DNA of 64,000 nt. Origin: Debaryomyces hansenii CBS767 (lineage: Eukaryota; Ascomycota; Pichiomycetes; Serinales; Debaryomycetaceae). The DNA lies in contig NC_006049.2 in the NCBI RefSeq assembly GCF_000006445.2, forward strand, positions 806,001 to 870,000, given 5' to 3'. A program made the translations under genes and the position numbers. Under the pieces are notes generated by a model that made no database searches, was not told the DNA's origin, and worked only from the letters and a program-made list of their open reading frames with translations. This document shows, piece after piece, positions 48,272 through 57,025 of the stretch (within the stretch, counting starts at the first letter, position 1; each line of letters opens with the position of its first letter).

Positions 48272-50803
48272 CTACATTATTATACATTTTTCCTTCTTAT
48301 ATTCGTCTCTCCTTCTTTTGTATTTTTTACCAAATAATCTTGACTTCTTGTATTCATCTGCATCACTCGTATCAGCAGAAGAGTTGGGACGATGCAGTAA
48401 TTGTGGCCGTGAAAGATGCTTATTGGTATTGTCACCTGAATTTGGATTAGACTTCAATGATGATTTACTTGACATATCATCGAAGTTAATAGACTCTACA
48501 GGATTTTTCTTGTCATTGATATTATCAGAAATGTCTTTCTCATCTGCTTTCGGTTTCTTCGATCGTTTCCAATAAGAAATGTTTCCAGAACTAGCTGTCG
48601 AAGTCAACGTTAATTTATTCAAGTCATCTACCACATTATTAATGTCTGACAGTTCATCTTTTTTTTTGGGTAATGGATTGATACTACTAATATTAGATGT
48701 CTCACTCCATTGACTATTCCGACGATAATACGGACTTAAACTCACTGTTGTTTCCTGACTATCCTTTAAGTGAATGCATTCTTCTTTATAATAATTCTTA
48801 TCTTTGTCAGTAACATACCAAAAATATTTATCTCTAATATCGACGAACCTTGGATCAGTTGGAGATATATCCGGTATAGGCGTACTTGATGTAGTACTTA
48901 TAACACTTTGTTTCCTAGACGATAATCCAAGGTCATCATAAGAAGGTGTGGTAGAAATGATTGGCAGTAAATTAGTATGATCTAACCATTGACCTTTTGC
49001 ACCATGTGGGACTACTATTGGCTTAATGTTCTCATGAAGACTTCTATTGGGTATGTTGCCTCCATTTGGGCTATTTGCAATAGAATTAGAATCATCATTA
49101 GAAACCAATCTATAAAATAACATATATGGCCATTCAGTGTTGAATATATCTTTAAAAGACTTCTCAACTACTCTCGATTTCTTCTTCATATCATCGTACA
49201 AATACCAAGGAGCATTATATGCTTCTTCGTCAGTCTCATCAAGACTATAGGTATTTTTACGGGTTACAGATATGAAATGTCCCAGTGTAATCGTAGTTCC
49301 TTTATGGCAAACCGCACTTTCTAAGATCAATTTGAAATCTCCAGCAGTGTCATCATCATCATCATCAGCTATGAAGCGGGGGATATTAATGATTGGTGGT
49401 ATAATTATTCGTTTCTGCGATCTCTGAGCCTTAGAATCATTATATGAGTACCTTTTTAAACATATTGGTAAAATAGGTCTTCTATTCACAAACTCCTTAG
49501 GATTCTTTGCGATACTCTGAATTTTTCCATCTGCGGTGTGCATTTCGTTTATATCAGTATAAAAAGGCAACAATCTCAAAAACATCCATGCTGGCAAACT
49601 AACCTCTTTCGATGTAGATGTATCATTGTCATTTATAGACCATATAGAGAGAGTGGATGATCTAGTCCTTATACTTTGTCTAACACTATTCTTACTATCA
49701 GACCTAAGTCTTCTACTTGTACCACCGTTGACAGAATTATTTTTTTCTTGGTCATCTATGTTAATATCCTCCACGATTGGTTGCGATCTAGAAATATCAG
49801 TAGCAACCCTAGATAAGTTGCGGCCTGATGTAGAGGGCTGGTAAGAGATTTCACCACCTGGGTTACTTTCCCTCCTTATGCTTTCTAGTGTAGCTCTTCG
49901 CTCCAACTCTCGCTTGACGCTTATTGAATTATTAAAATAATGCTCTAAACATTCTTCAAGTAAGATTCCCTCTTCAGAATCGGAATTGTCAGACGCTTGC
50001 AGCTTGGTATCTTCATCATCCTCTGGTATACTGACAAAAAGAATTCTTTCATTAGAATACTTTTGATCGTCTTTATCACGCTTTCCACCATGTTTAATAT
50101 CAACCTTGAATGTTAACATAGGCATTGATAGCGTATCAGTTAAAAATTGAAATAATGCAGCAGAATCTTGTTGTTTGTGGGACATTGCTTCATGAAATCC
50201 AAGCTTCATTAAAATTTCGCAAAGCCTCGTAGTCAAATCAGTTGTAACCATGTTTCCAGAACGAATTAAACTGACGTAAACCCTCAATATTGCTGCCAAC
50301 TGGTTGACATAGATGTCCTCATGGTTTGAAATGAACAATATCGGTTCAAAACTCTCCAAACTAGAAAACATCGAATACAATAACGCATCAAGATAACACA
50401 TCACATTTTCCCAATTCTCTGCCCCAACATATTGAATAGCACACCCGAGTTTGTCATACGGTACATTGGTCAAAAATAACCCTTCGCTACTTAGTTGAAA
50501 AAACCGAATAAGATGGAACGTCTTAATTATGTCACCTTGCGTAAAAGGTGATTTTAGCAAAGAGACGATTTCGTTCATTGATGGTGTTGGTAACTTTAAG
50601 GTGTCAAAGTACTTTGTTAGAGTAGTGACTGCCGAAGAATTATGGTGATATTTTTTGGTATTATACGAGGCATTATCCTTCCCGGCGGGTTGAGCTTTAC
50701 CATAACTATCGACGTACCATTGCCAAAAAGATTCATCAAAAGCTGATTTCTGAACCTCTTGATTATGCTTCGAAGAATAATTGGATATTTTCTTTCTAAA
50801 CAT
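48272..50803 (-). CDS. Ubiquitin-specific protease with polybasic CaaX tail
   Basis: An 843-residue C19 (USP) deubiquitinase. The Cys box is divergent but keeps the nucleophile: VGAENWENVMCYLDALLYSM near residue 136. QQDSAALFQFLTDTL follows, and the His box is VCHKGTTITLGHFISVTRK near 500 with WYLYDD near 530. A long acidic/Ser-rich insertion separates the boxes. The C-terminus is KKYKRRRDEYKKEKCIIM: a polybasic stretch and a CaaX box ending in Met, which predicts farnesylation and membrane attachment. I could not assign it to a named Saccharomyces Ubp. The gene sits between CDC40 (convergent) and RVS161 (opposite end, same strand). Catalytic residues look intact; the prenylation is inferred. 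Confidence 0.8.
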   Translation of the reverse strand: MFRKKISNYSSKHNQEVQKSAFDESFWQWYVDSYGKAQPAGKDNASYNTKKYHHNSSAVTTLTKYFDTLKLPTPSMNEIVSLLKSPFTQGDIIKTFHLIRFFQLSSEGLFLTNVPYDKLGCAIQYVGAENWENVMCYLDALLYSMFSSLESFEPILFISNHEDIYVNQLAAILRVYVSLIRSGNMVTTDLTTRLCEILMKLGFHEAMSHKQQDSAALFQFLTDTLSMPMLTFKVDIKHGGKRDKDDQKYSNERILFVSIPEDDEDTKLQASDNSDSEEGILLEECLEHYFNNSISVKRELERRATLESIRRESNPGGEISYQPSTSGRNLSRVATDISRSQPIVEDINIDDQEKNNSVNGGTSRRLRSDSKNSVRQSIRTRSSTLSIWSINDNDTSTSKEVSLPAWMFLRLLPFYTDINEMHTADGKIQSIAKNPKEFVNRRPILPICLKRYSYNDSKAQRSQKRIIIPPIINIPRFIADDDDDDTAGDFKLILESAVCHKGTTITLGHFISVTRKNTYSLDETDEEAYNAPWYLYDDMKKKSRVVEKSFKDIFNTEWPYMLFYRLVSNDDSNSIANSPNGGNIPNRSLHENIKPIVVPHGAKGQWLDHTNLLPIISTTPSYDDLGLSSRKQSVISTTSSTPIPDISPTDPRFVDIRDKYFWYVTDKDKNYYKEECIHLKDSQETTVSLSPYYRRNSQWSETSNISSINPLPKKKDELSDINNVVDDLNKLTLTSTASSGNISYWKRSKKPKADEKDISDNINDKKNPVESINFDDMSSKSSLKSNPNSGDNTNKHLSRPQLLHRPNSSADTSDADEYKKSRLFGKKYKRRRDEYKKEKCIIM

Positions 50804-50998
50804 AAGCCTATGAATGCGTTATACAAAGCAGCTGTACCTCGTAGAAATAGCGTAAGATCTCGATCTGTAGATGTTTTTTCTCTGGACTACAAATTGCACA
50901 AAACATAGCCAAAAACACCTAATAATTAATTATGACATAAATACATAAATACAGTAGAAAGTTATAGTAAAAAGCTATTGAATACATTAGCAAAGATG

Positions 50999-51805
50999 TT
51001 AGTTTGTCCCTGTTATGTTCAATTCCCTCATTTTAATGAGTACATCATCTATTTTTTCATCCAAAGCACCACTGATATAATCTTGCCTCGTTTGAGCATC
51101 CAACTTTACCTGCAAGTTATTCAAATGATTGTAGTTTTCGTTGAAAAAGCGCAATTGCAACTTCACGAACGACTCAAATGACGGATCCAAGAAAGGAATT
51201 CGAAGGTCAATCAACTTTGGTAATTCATCTTTTAGTTGATCGTTTATAGTTTCATATGTGGTCTCCAATTGAGTCAATTGGCTTTGGTTTTGACTCAATT
51301 TAGACTCGTACAGTGGGTCTTCCCCTGGCTTTTCAATGAGCTTCCGCACTTTGTTCTTCATAGCATCGTAATCGAGTTTCTTGTGGTTTCTCTTCTTTAT
51401 GGCCTCATTAATCTCAATATAGTACGAGTTAAATCTAGCTATCGGATTGAGTACCGTTTGATTGAATGGTTGTTCCAATTCACCCACCGCTTGGTCATTT
51501 AGAAGCTTCATTACCCCATGGTATTCTTGGCTTATACTTTTGTACTCTTTGTCTTCATTTTTATTGGACCCGTAAAACTCACTTAATACTTCACTCACAT
51601 TGACCTGAGCATTTGTTAATATCCTCAAGGAGTCTAAATAATGCTTAAGTTCCTTTTGTAACTTGGTAGATGTTGACTCCATATACTTGAAACGTTTCTC
51701 TTCAAATTCATAATCTTTATCAACCGTCTCCTCAATATGGCCAGTCTTTAACATTACTTGAGCACCAGCCCTATTAATAGCCTTTTTTATACCCGTCCAA
51801 GACAT
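50999..51805 (-). CDS. RVS161: Amphiphysin-like BAR protein Rvs161
   Basis: A 268-residue protein consisting of an N-BAR domain only, the hallmark of Rvs161, which heterodimerises with Rvs167 to bend and sever the endocytic invagination. It starts MSWTGIKKAINRAGAQVMLK, the amphipathic N-terminal helix, and continues through coiled helices with TVLNPIARFNSYYIEINEAI and LPKLIDLRIPFLDPSFESFV. No SH3 domain follows, unlike Rvs167. Length nearly equals the Saccharomyces protein (265). Confidence 0.95.
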   Translation of the reverse strand: MSWTGIKKAINRAGAQVMLKTGHIEETVDKDYEFEEKRFKYMESTSTKLQKELKHYLDSLRILTNAQVNVSEVLSEFYGSNKNEDKEYKSISQEYHGVMKLLNDQAVGELEQPFNQTVLNPIARFNSYYIEINEAIKKRNHKKLDYDAMKNKVRKLIEKPGEDPLYESKLSQNQSQLTQLETTYETINDQLKDELPKLIDLRIPFLDPSFESFVKLQLRFFNENYNHLNNLQVKLDAQTRQDYISGALDEKIDDVLIKMRELNITGTN

Positions 51806-52127
51806 ATTTATCTATAAGTTAAACCTCATATGCTATTGTATATATCAATCTATAGACTGTCAAGTATATGTAGATTACTATGATATTATATACTGATTAC
51901 AAATTGTTTGAAAATTGTTTCACAATCGATATTCGAGAAGCCGATCTTTCCATAACCACAAATGAGCTTCATATTAAATAAACGTATATTATTATATTAT
52001 AAATAAGGATTAATAAAAGTGTATAATTAACAACAAGCATAAATTAAAGAACTGAATGTAAATATTAACAAATGCTAAAATACAGACTTGTAAGCTTTAC
52101 CAAACCACCTGCTCTCAAGACCAAGAT
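51806..52127. other. Intergenic region upstream of RVS161
   Basis: 322 bp of AT-rich sequence containing the RVS161 promoter and the 3' region of the SNF1 beta gene. Nothing else is recognised. Confidence 0.4.
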
Positions 52128-53858
52128 TCAAGTATCCGCAGGTGAATGCATTATTTGAGTAACGAATTTACCTGAATATCTTGTAATACATGCCACTATT
52201 AAAACGTCATTTCTTATGGATGTGGTCATAAGATGGTTTAATATTACATGGTTAGGGATGGACAAGTGATATGCCTCTTGATTCGAAGCATAGTATGAGC
52301 TATCTGCTCTTCTCAACGGAGGTCTCTTGAAAGAATTGTTGGGTGCTACAGATGGAGTTTGGTACTCATATGGGTATTGGTTGGATTGTATCTGTTGCAC
52401 TTGTTGGTAATGTTGATGGTCGGTGATTGTAGGTGGAACCACGGGAATGTTTTGAGCGTGGTTCTGTTGGTGGTTGGATGACATCTTGTTTAGCAACACG
52501 TTGTTTAAATGTGCTGGTAATTGAGGTGGTTCCGGCAACTCGTAGTCTGGGCCCTTATTTTTGAAGTAATCGTAGTTCACAAACATCTCTGGAATATCGC
52601 TTGAGTAACTCAAGGCTGCCTTTTGATATTCCGTCAAGAATGATGTCGATAGTTGTTCGTGGTAAGGCACGTATTTATTCGATTCATTAGTATTGGTGGA
52701 GCAATCTGATTGCATGCGTTCAGCTTGGGGCCTCTGTGTTTCCAAATCGTCGGCGACATGCGGTATTACCTCAGGAGCAGGTGAATCTTCATTCATATAT
52801 TCCACATGTTCAACATCCGGAAACCCTTCACTTTTACTCACCTTGGCTAAGAAGCTGTTCAGCTTCTTTCTGATTTTGTCAACTTCATACCTACCAGCAG
52901 TTTGAGTTTCACCCGTTAAAAGTGAAGGAATAATATTTGCATCATAATCTGAAGACGCACCAATATGGTTTGGTTGATTCTGAGAATGGTTGAAAAGGTG
53001 AACTTCGTCCAACACTTCGAACCAGTTGAAAAATATCCCCTCGTGGTCAGTGGCAGTGGGTAATTGGTCACTGACTCTATATTCGTTGTTTATTATATAG
53101 AGCAATTTGTGGACCCCCAACGGTAACTTGATCGTGGTTACAAATTCGTTCTCGTGTTGGGATGACTGCGATAAATGAATGATGTTCCTCCAACTCGAAA
53201 ACGATCCGATTATCGATATCTTCAGAATATTCTCCTTATTCGTATTCACCCATTTGATTTCGACCGGGATACGTCTACCGTTCTTGGACTTGTTCGAAAT
53301 GTTGCTTTTGCTTATCGGTGATGCAACATCCGAGTTCATGTTTGCATCCCCTGCGTTTGACGCCCCCGCCGCAAGCTTAGTGAAATCCACTTTGCTCAAA
53401 TTAGGCGTCGGTGTTTCGCCTCTCTGGGGTAATGACAGTCCACTCGATAATGAGTGATCTTCGGACGTATCCATTGCGTCGCTGTTGTAATTGTTGTTGG
53501 GTAAGATGTTCCGTGTCACCTCGGTACCTTCTGCATCTAGCAATCCGGCATTTAATTCGTTGAACTCATCTTCAATCAACTCATTCGAAAATTGATGGTA
53601 TTGCTGCTGCATGCTCTTGTTGGACCCATCTGTGCCCGAACTATTCTGGGTGTAGATCTCTCTGTGTTCGACCTGCTGCTCATTCTGTTGCCTGTGTTTC
53701 GCATCCTGCTTACGCTTTACCTGGTGCAATATCAAGTCACTGAACTCCTCGTCTAAATTGTGGTAGTTGTTGGTCGAAGTCGACGATTTTCGAATATTGC
53801 CCAGATTATACCGGTTGTTGGCCGTTGATTTTCTAGTACTAGAAGTGTTATTTCCCAT
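52128..53858 (-). CDS. GAL83: SNF1/AMPK beta subunit (Gal83/Sip2 type)
   Basis: A 576-residue beta subunit of the SNF1 kinase, which anchors the catalytic and gamma subunits and sets location. The start MGNNTSSTRKS is an N-myristoylation signal (Gly2, Ser/Thr at 6). A glycogen-binding CBM48-like domain lies at about 196-285 (PVEIKWVNTNKENILKISII, then GSFSSWRN and RVSDQLPTATD). The ASC domain covers about 430-576 (PELPAHLNN-like and KFVTQIMHSP at the end). Long Gln/Asn/Ser-rich linkers make it larger than Saccharomyces Gal83 (417). I choose ATG 53858; a TTG two codons upstream is not needed. Gal83 versus Sip2/Kis1 orthology is not settled. Confidence 0.85.
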   Translation of the reverse strand: MGNNTSSTRKSTANNRYNLGNIRKSSTSTNNYHNLDEEFSDLILHQVKRKQDAKHRQQNEQQVEHREIYTQNSSGTDGSNKSMQQQYHQFSNELIEDEFNELNAGLLDAEGTEVTRNILPNNNYNSDAMDTSEDHSLSSGLSLPQRGETPTPNLSKVDFTKLAAGASNAGDANMNSDVASPISKSNISNKSKNGRRIPVEIKWVNTNKENILKISIIGSFSSWRNIIHLSQSSQHENEFVTTIKLPLGVHKLLYIINNEYRVSDQLPTATDHEGIFFNWFEVLDEVHLFNHSQNQPNHIGASSDYDANIIPSLLTGETQTAGRYEVDKIRKKLNSFLAKVSKSEGFPDVEHVEYMNEDSPAPEVIPHVADDLETQRPQAERMQSDCSTNTNESNKYVPYHEQLSTSFLTEYQKAALSYSSDIPEMFVNYDYFKNKGPDYELPEPPQLPAHLNNVLLNKMSSNHQQNHAQNIPVVPPTITDHQHYQQVQQIQSNQYPYEYQTPSVAPNNSFKRPPLRRADSSYYASNQEAYHLSIPNHVILNHLMTTSIRNDVLIVACITRYSGKFVTQIMHSPADT

Positions 53859-54864
53859 GATCAATTTCTAATAAATAACTCGTACAATAAACTACCTTCC
53901 AATAACCTTTCATGTATCGTGATCTCGTGTATTCCGTATCGATTCAAGCTACTTTGATGGAAGAAGAAAAACTCTACTATGTTCAGTCTAGTGTATCCTT
54001 TTCTGCAGTTTTGGAGCAACACCCAAAAAGAACAATCCCGTTTATGTGCAGGATATGTTCTTACAAACGGCCAGCCTCTACCAATTGGGGTATTGTAATG
54101 TAGACCAATATATCTTACCTCTAAAGAGAAATGAAGAAAGAGTATAATCCGAGGTCACACTACACTCACCCCTGACATATTTTACCAATAAGATGTCCAA
54201 ATGGTGAAGTGCAAGTCAAAAAGTCTGAAATTGACGTATCTTGTATTGTGGTACCCAAGACAGTTGATAGCGGAGAGCAACACTCACGACATCGCGACAT
54301 TCATCCGTAATTTTAATTTAATACACGAGACGAGCCCCACCCTCGACATTGTTCCAGACGGCCAGAATTTTTTTTTTTTTTTATTTTTGAAATATTCTTT
54401 GTTCTGGCGGCTTGCTAGCTTAGTAGATTGAAGAGGGCTCAGAGATTGGTGCTACGCAGACCAGCCGCACATTTCCGCACATTTCTCAGATATGAAACTT
54501 AATAGGGTTTTAGGATTTTAGCAGCTGGACCATGTAGCTATGTAGAGTTGTCCAAGTTGATAAAATGGAGGGGATGTGAATCTAGACCGGGTTTCTGTGG
54601 AATCTTCGGTTAACTGCGGGATATTGCCCATGTGCTGTATTATTACGACGAGGGGGGACAAAGCCCATTTAAACACTATGACATACATTTTATACATTAT
54701 ACATAATTTATTGGACCGGGTATAGGCGGATAGTGGTGTTCTAGTTGGGGGGAGTGGGATATCTATAATTTGGATCTTTTGGTGCACAACACACAAGTTA
54801 ATCTTGCAAACACCGTGCAAAAAAGGTGCAAACTGAAGATATATTACAACAATTGAAATACACA
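53859..54864. other. 1-kb gene-poor stretch with T-tract inside an inverted repeat
   Basis: Upstream of the SNF1 beta gene and downstream of the 374-residue gene. It contains a T14 tract flanked by GCCAGAA (54361-54367) and TTCTGGC (54402-54408), a possible hairpin. Frames of up to 127 codons here lack likeness to any family. The large size suggests an extended promoter for the beta-subunit gene. No tRNA or snoRNA signature was found. Confidence 0.4.
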
Positions 54865-55989
54865 TTATGTGATTGAAGGGCTTTTGGATGCAACAGAGCA
54901 TCGTTTCCGGCGTTCTCGTCTTAATCTGCGCTGCATTATGCTGTAGCTGCCCCGTCTGATGATGACCTCGAGCTTGAACTTACTCAACTCAGGATACCAG
55001 GTGGAAATGTAGTTGCGAAGTTTTGCAATGAGGTCCTTGCGCTGGGGCTTGTTGGTGTCGCGAATCCACGTTTTGTGACCGAGCTCGAACTTGCAGTAGA
55101 GCTGGAAAACTTTCAACACCTTGAGCTCGATTTCGCGGGTTAGCGAGATGTTGTAGTGGTCGAGTTCGAGGATATGTGATAATTCGTGGATATTTATGCG
55201 GGAAAAGTACTTATCATTGTCGATCTTGGAAATCTTGTTCATCTTGTTGACGTAGTCTTCGGGAGTGGCCTGGGGTTTTGCACCCACCATACGATATTTG
55301 GGGTCGCATTTCATTGTGTGAAGAGGTAAAAGGCCGAAAAAATTGGGTTCCAGATGGATCCTGGTGTCTAGTTCCAAATTTGACCTGGTGGAACTGAACT
55401 CTTCTATCGATCTGTCTATATCGCTGCTGAACCTTTCGCTCTGTTTGGTGTATTTCGACTTGTTTTTGATCTTCTTGAGACCCTTGGATGATCTCCCATG
55501 CGAACCTCCCTTGTCGCCCGTTCCTCTTTTGCGTTTTATGTCCACTACGGTCTCTCCTTCGAGAATTATTTGCTGGTATTTGTGTTTCATGCCTCTAAAT
55601 CTTATTACAACGTTCCATGCCGCCTCTGTTTTTTCGTGATGAATTGTTCCGTCTGAAATATCGTTTATCAAGCCCAATTCGTCAACTATTGACGCTCCAT
55701 TGAACTCTGAATATGTATCTATCGTGTCAATCATGTCAAACGAATATTCGTCTCCAACCAACCCAAATATGTCCTTCGTGCATTGAACACTCGACTCGCT
55801 CGATGTAAGCGGCGACGCCAAATCGTCCATGCCGTTGTAGCTGTCAAATAAAAAGTCGTCATGGGTCCTAATCCCCTCCGTGGGACTTAAATCATCAAAT
55901 GCAAATATAGTAGGCTCTATTGATATTTGTCGGTTGAAACTGCACCGGTTAATGCTGCTAGGAATTACAAAACAGTCCATAGGGTCCAT
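54865..55989 (-). CDS. Unidentified 374-residue protein, possibly a regulator
   Basis: An ATG-initiated frame with no family I recognise. The N-terminal 120 residues are acidic and rich in Asp, Ser, Phe and Ile (for example DDFLFDSYNGMDDLASPLTS), like an activation region. Residues 155-185 are basic (DIKRKRGTGDKGGSHGRSSK). The C-terminal 90 residues look folded and end in a very basic stretch (IRRGSYSIMQRRLRRERRKR), after KDLIAKLRNYISTWYPEL. That layout would suit a DNA- or RNA-binding regulator. Flanking intergenic regions of about 1 kb on each side are also typical of regulatory genes. It is likely real given its length and composition, and probably restricted to related yeasts. Function is not inferred further. 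Confidence 0.7.
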   Translation of the reverse strand: MDPMDCFVIPSSINRCSFNRQISIEPTIFAFDDLSPTEGIRTHDDFLFDSYNGMDDLASPLTSSESSVQCTKDIFGLVGDEYSFDMIDTIDTYSEFNGASIVDELGLINDISDGTIHHEKTEAAWNVVIRFRGMKHKYQQIILEGETVVDIKRKRGTGDKGGSHGRSSKGLKKIKNKSKYTKQSERFSSDIDRSIEEFSSTRSNLELDTRIHLEPNFFGLLPLHTMKCDPKYRMVGAKPQATPEDYVNKMNKISKIDNDKYFSRINIHELSHILELDHYNISLTREIELKVLKVFQLYCKFELGHKTWIRDTNKPQRKDLIAKLRNYISTWYPELSKFKLEVIIRRGSYSIMQRRLRRERRKRCSVASKSPSIT

Positions 55990-57025
55990 ATTGTCCTATT
56001 ACTGTCTTATCTCTTCCAACTACTATTTATGGGCGGATTTCTAGCCTATTTATATTTCCAGGTGTTCCACAATCTAACTATCGGTAACATAGTAACTGTA
56101 TTATTGGCGGAGATCATCTAGGCTCGGCGCGGGCGCATAGATGATACCTTAAAATATGCCAGCACCAAATTGGCCTGTTTGACTGTACTAATAACTCAAC
56201 ATATACATAAATATAATGTAATATACTAATACGTACTATCCTTCGTCTTAGCTATATATACATATCAATAACTTGGTATATATGTCTAGAGTCTACATTA
56301 AATCTAAAGATATGTATCATAAGACCCCGTTTAGCGAACGTAAACAAATCTGCAAACCCTTCGATACGAAAGTTACGCATTACCACTAATAATAGATATC
56401 TCCGGTTCTATAACAATTCTGTTATATAGAAAAATACTTTACAGGTAGTTTGGACCCATCTACTCCTATGGTCTGTGTTTTATTGGCATATAATCGATAT
56501 TTAGGCTTAAATAGGTTATATTACAAGCATATATCAATAAGATATATATGCGATACACCACAATAAGATACGTACATAATCTACGCGCGTAGGCGAGATG
56601 CTCGGGGATAAAGTCGCCAGTTCGAACCCGGTGTGTAAGATGTTTTTTAATTGTTTGAATTGGTTCGAAACATAGTTGGCAAAGAGAGCATTGGAAATAC
56701 ATCTGTAACAGAAAATAAATACAAAAATATATAGAAAATATTGGTTCTCAGGTAAAGGGCAGGGGAAAAGTATATGGATGTGATACAGTACATATTGTGT
56801 ATGTTGTGTCTTGAGTCTGTGACTAAATTGAATTGTGTAAAAGAATTACAATTTAGTAGAATTATAGAATGTTTGGGTAGAGTTTGGGTGTTGATTAAGT
56901 AAGGGAATATGTATATACACCGTATGCCTAAACTACAATTATTGAGCGAATCAATTACTTCTAAATGCAAAAGCAAGGAGTAACGTTAATTGACTATATA
57001 GTATATTATTTAGCGTGCAGCACAA
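55990..57025. other. 1-kb intergenic region with a tRNA-like remnant
   Basis: Between the 374-residue gene and the 3' end of SEC18. It is mostly AT-rich with no supported frame. The single notable element is the tRNA-like sequence described separately at 56571-56648. Confidence 0.4.
56571..56648 (+). other. Degenerate tRNA-like sequence followed by a T6 terminator
   Basis: The segment AGTTCGAACCCGG (56619-56631) is a good box B/T-arm; its stem GCCAG/CCGGT has one A-C mismatch. The next seven bases GTGTAAG (56633-56639) pair at six of seven positions with CGTACAT at 56571-56577, and T6 follows at 56643-56648. The 70-nt span suits a tRNA. The D-arm and anticodon arm do not fold normally: there is a CTACGCGCGTAG palindrome instead, and no usable anticodon loop. 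It may be a tRNA relic, possibly class II (Ser/Leu), or a coincidence. Confidence 0.25.

Noticed and set aside
53912..54103. 63-codon frame upstream of the SNF1 beta gene
   Set aside because: It sits in the promoter of the divergent gene and shows no domain or likeness to known proteins.
54518..54901. 127-codon minus-strand frame overlapping the end of the 374-residue gene
   Set aside because: It overlaps a better-supported gene and has unstructured composition; probably chance.
56466..56976. Two minus-strand frames downstream of SEC18
   Set aside because: One reads through the antisense of the tRNA-like sequence; neither resembles a protein family.
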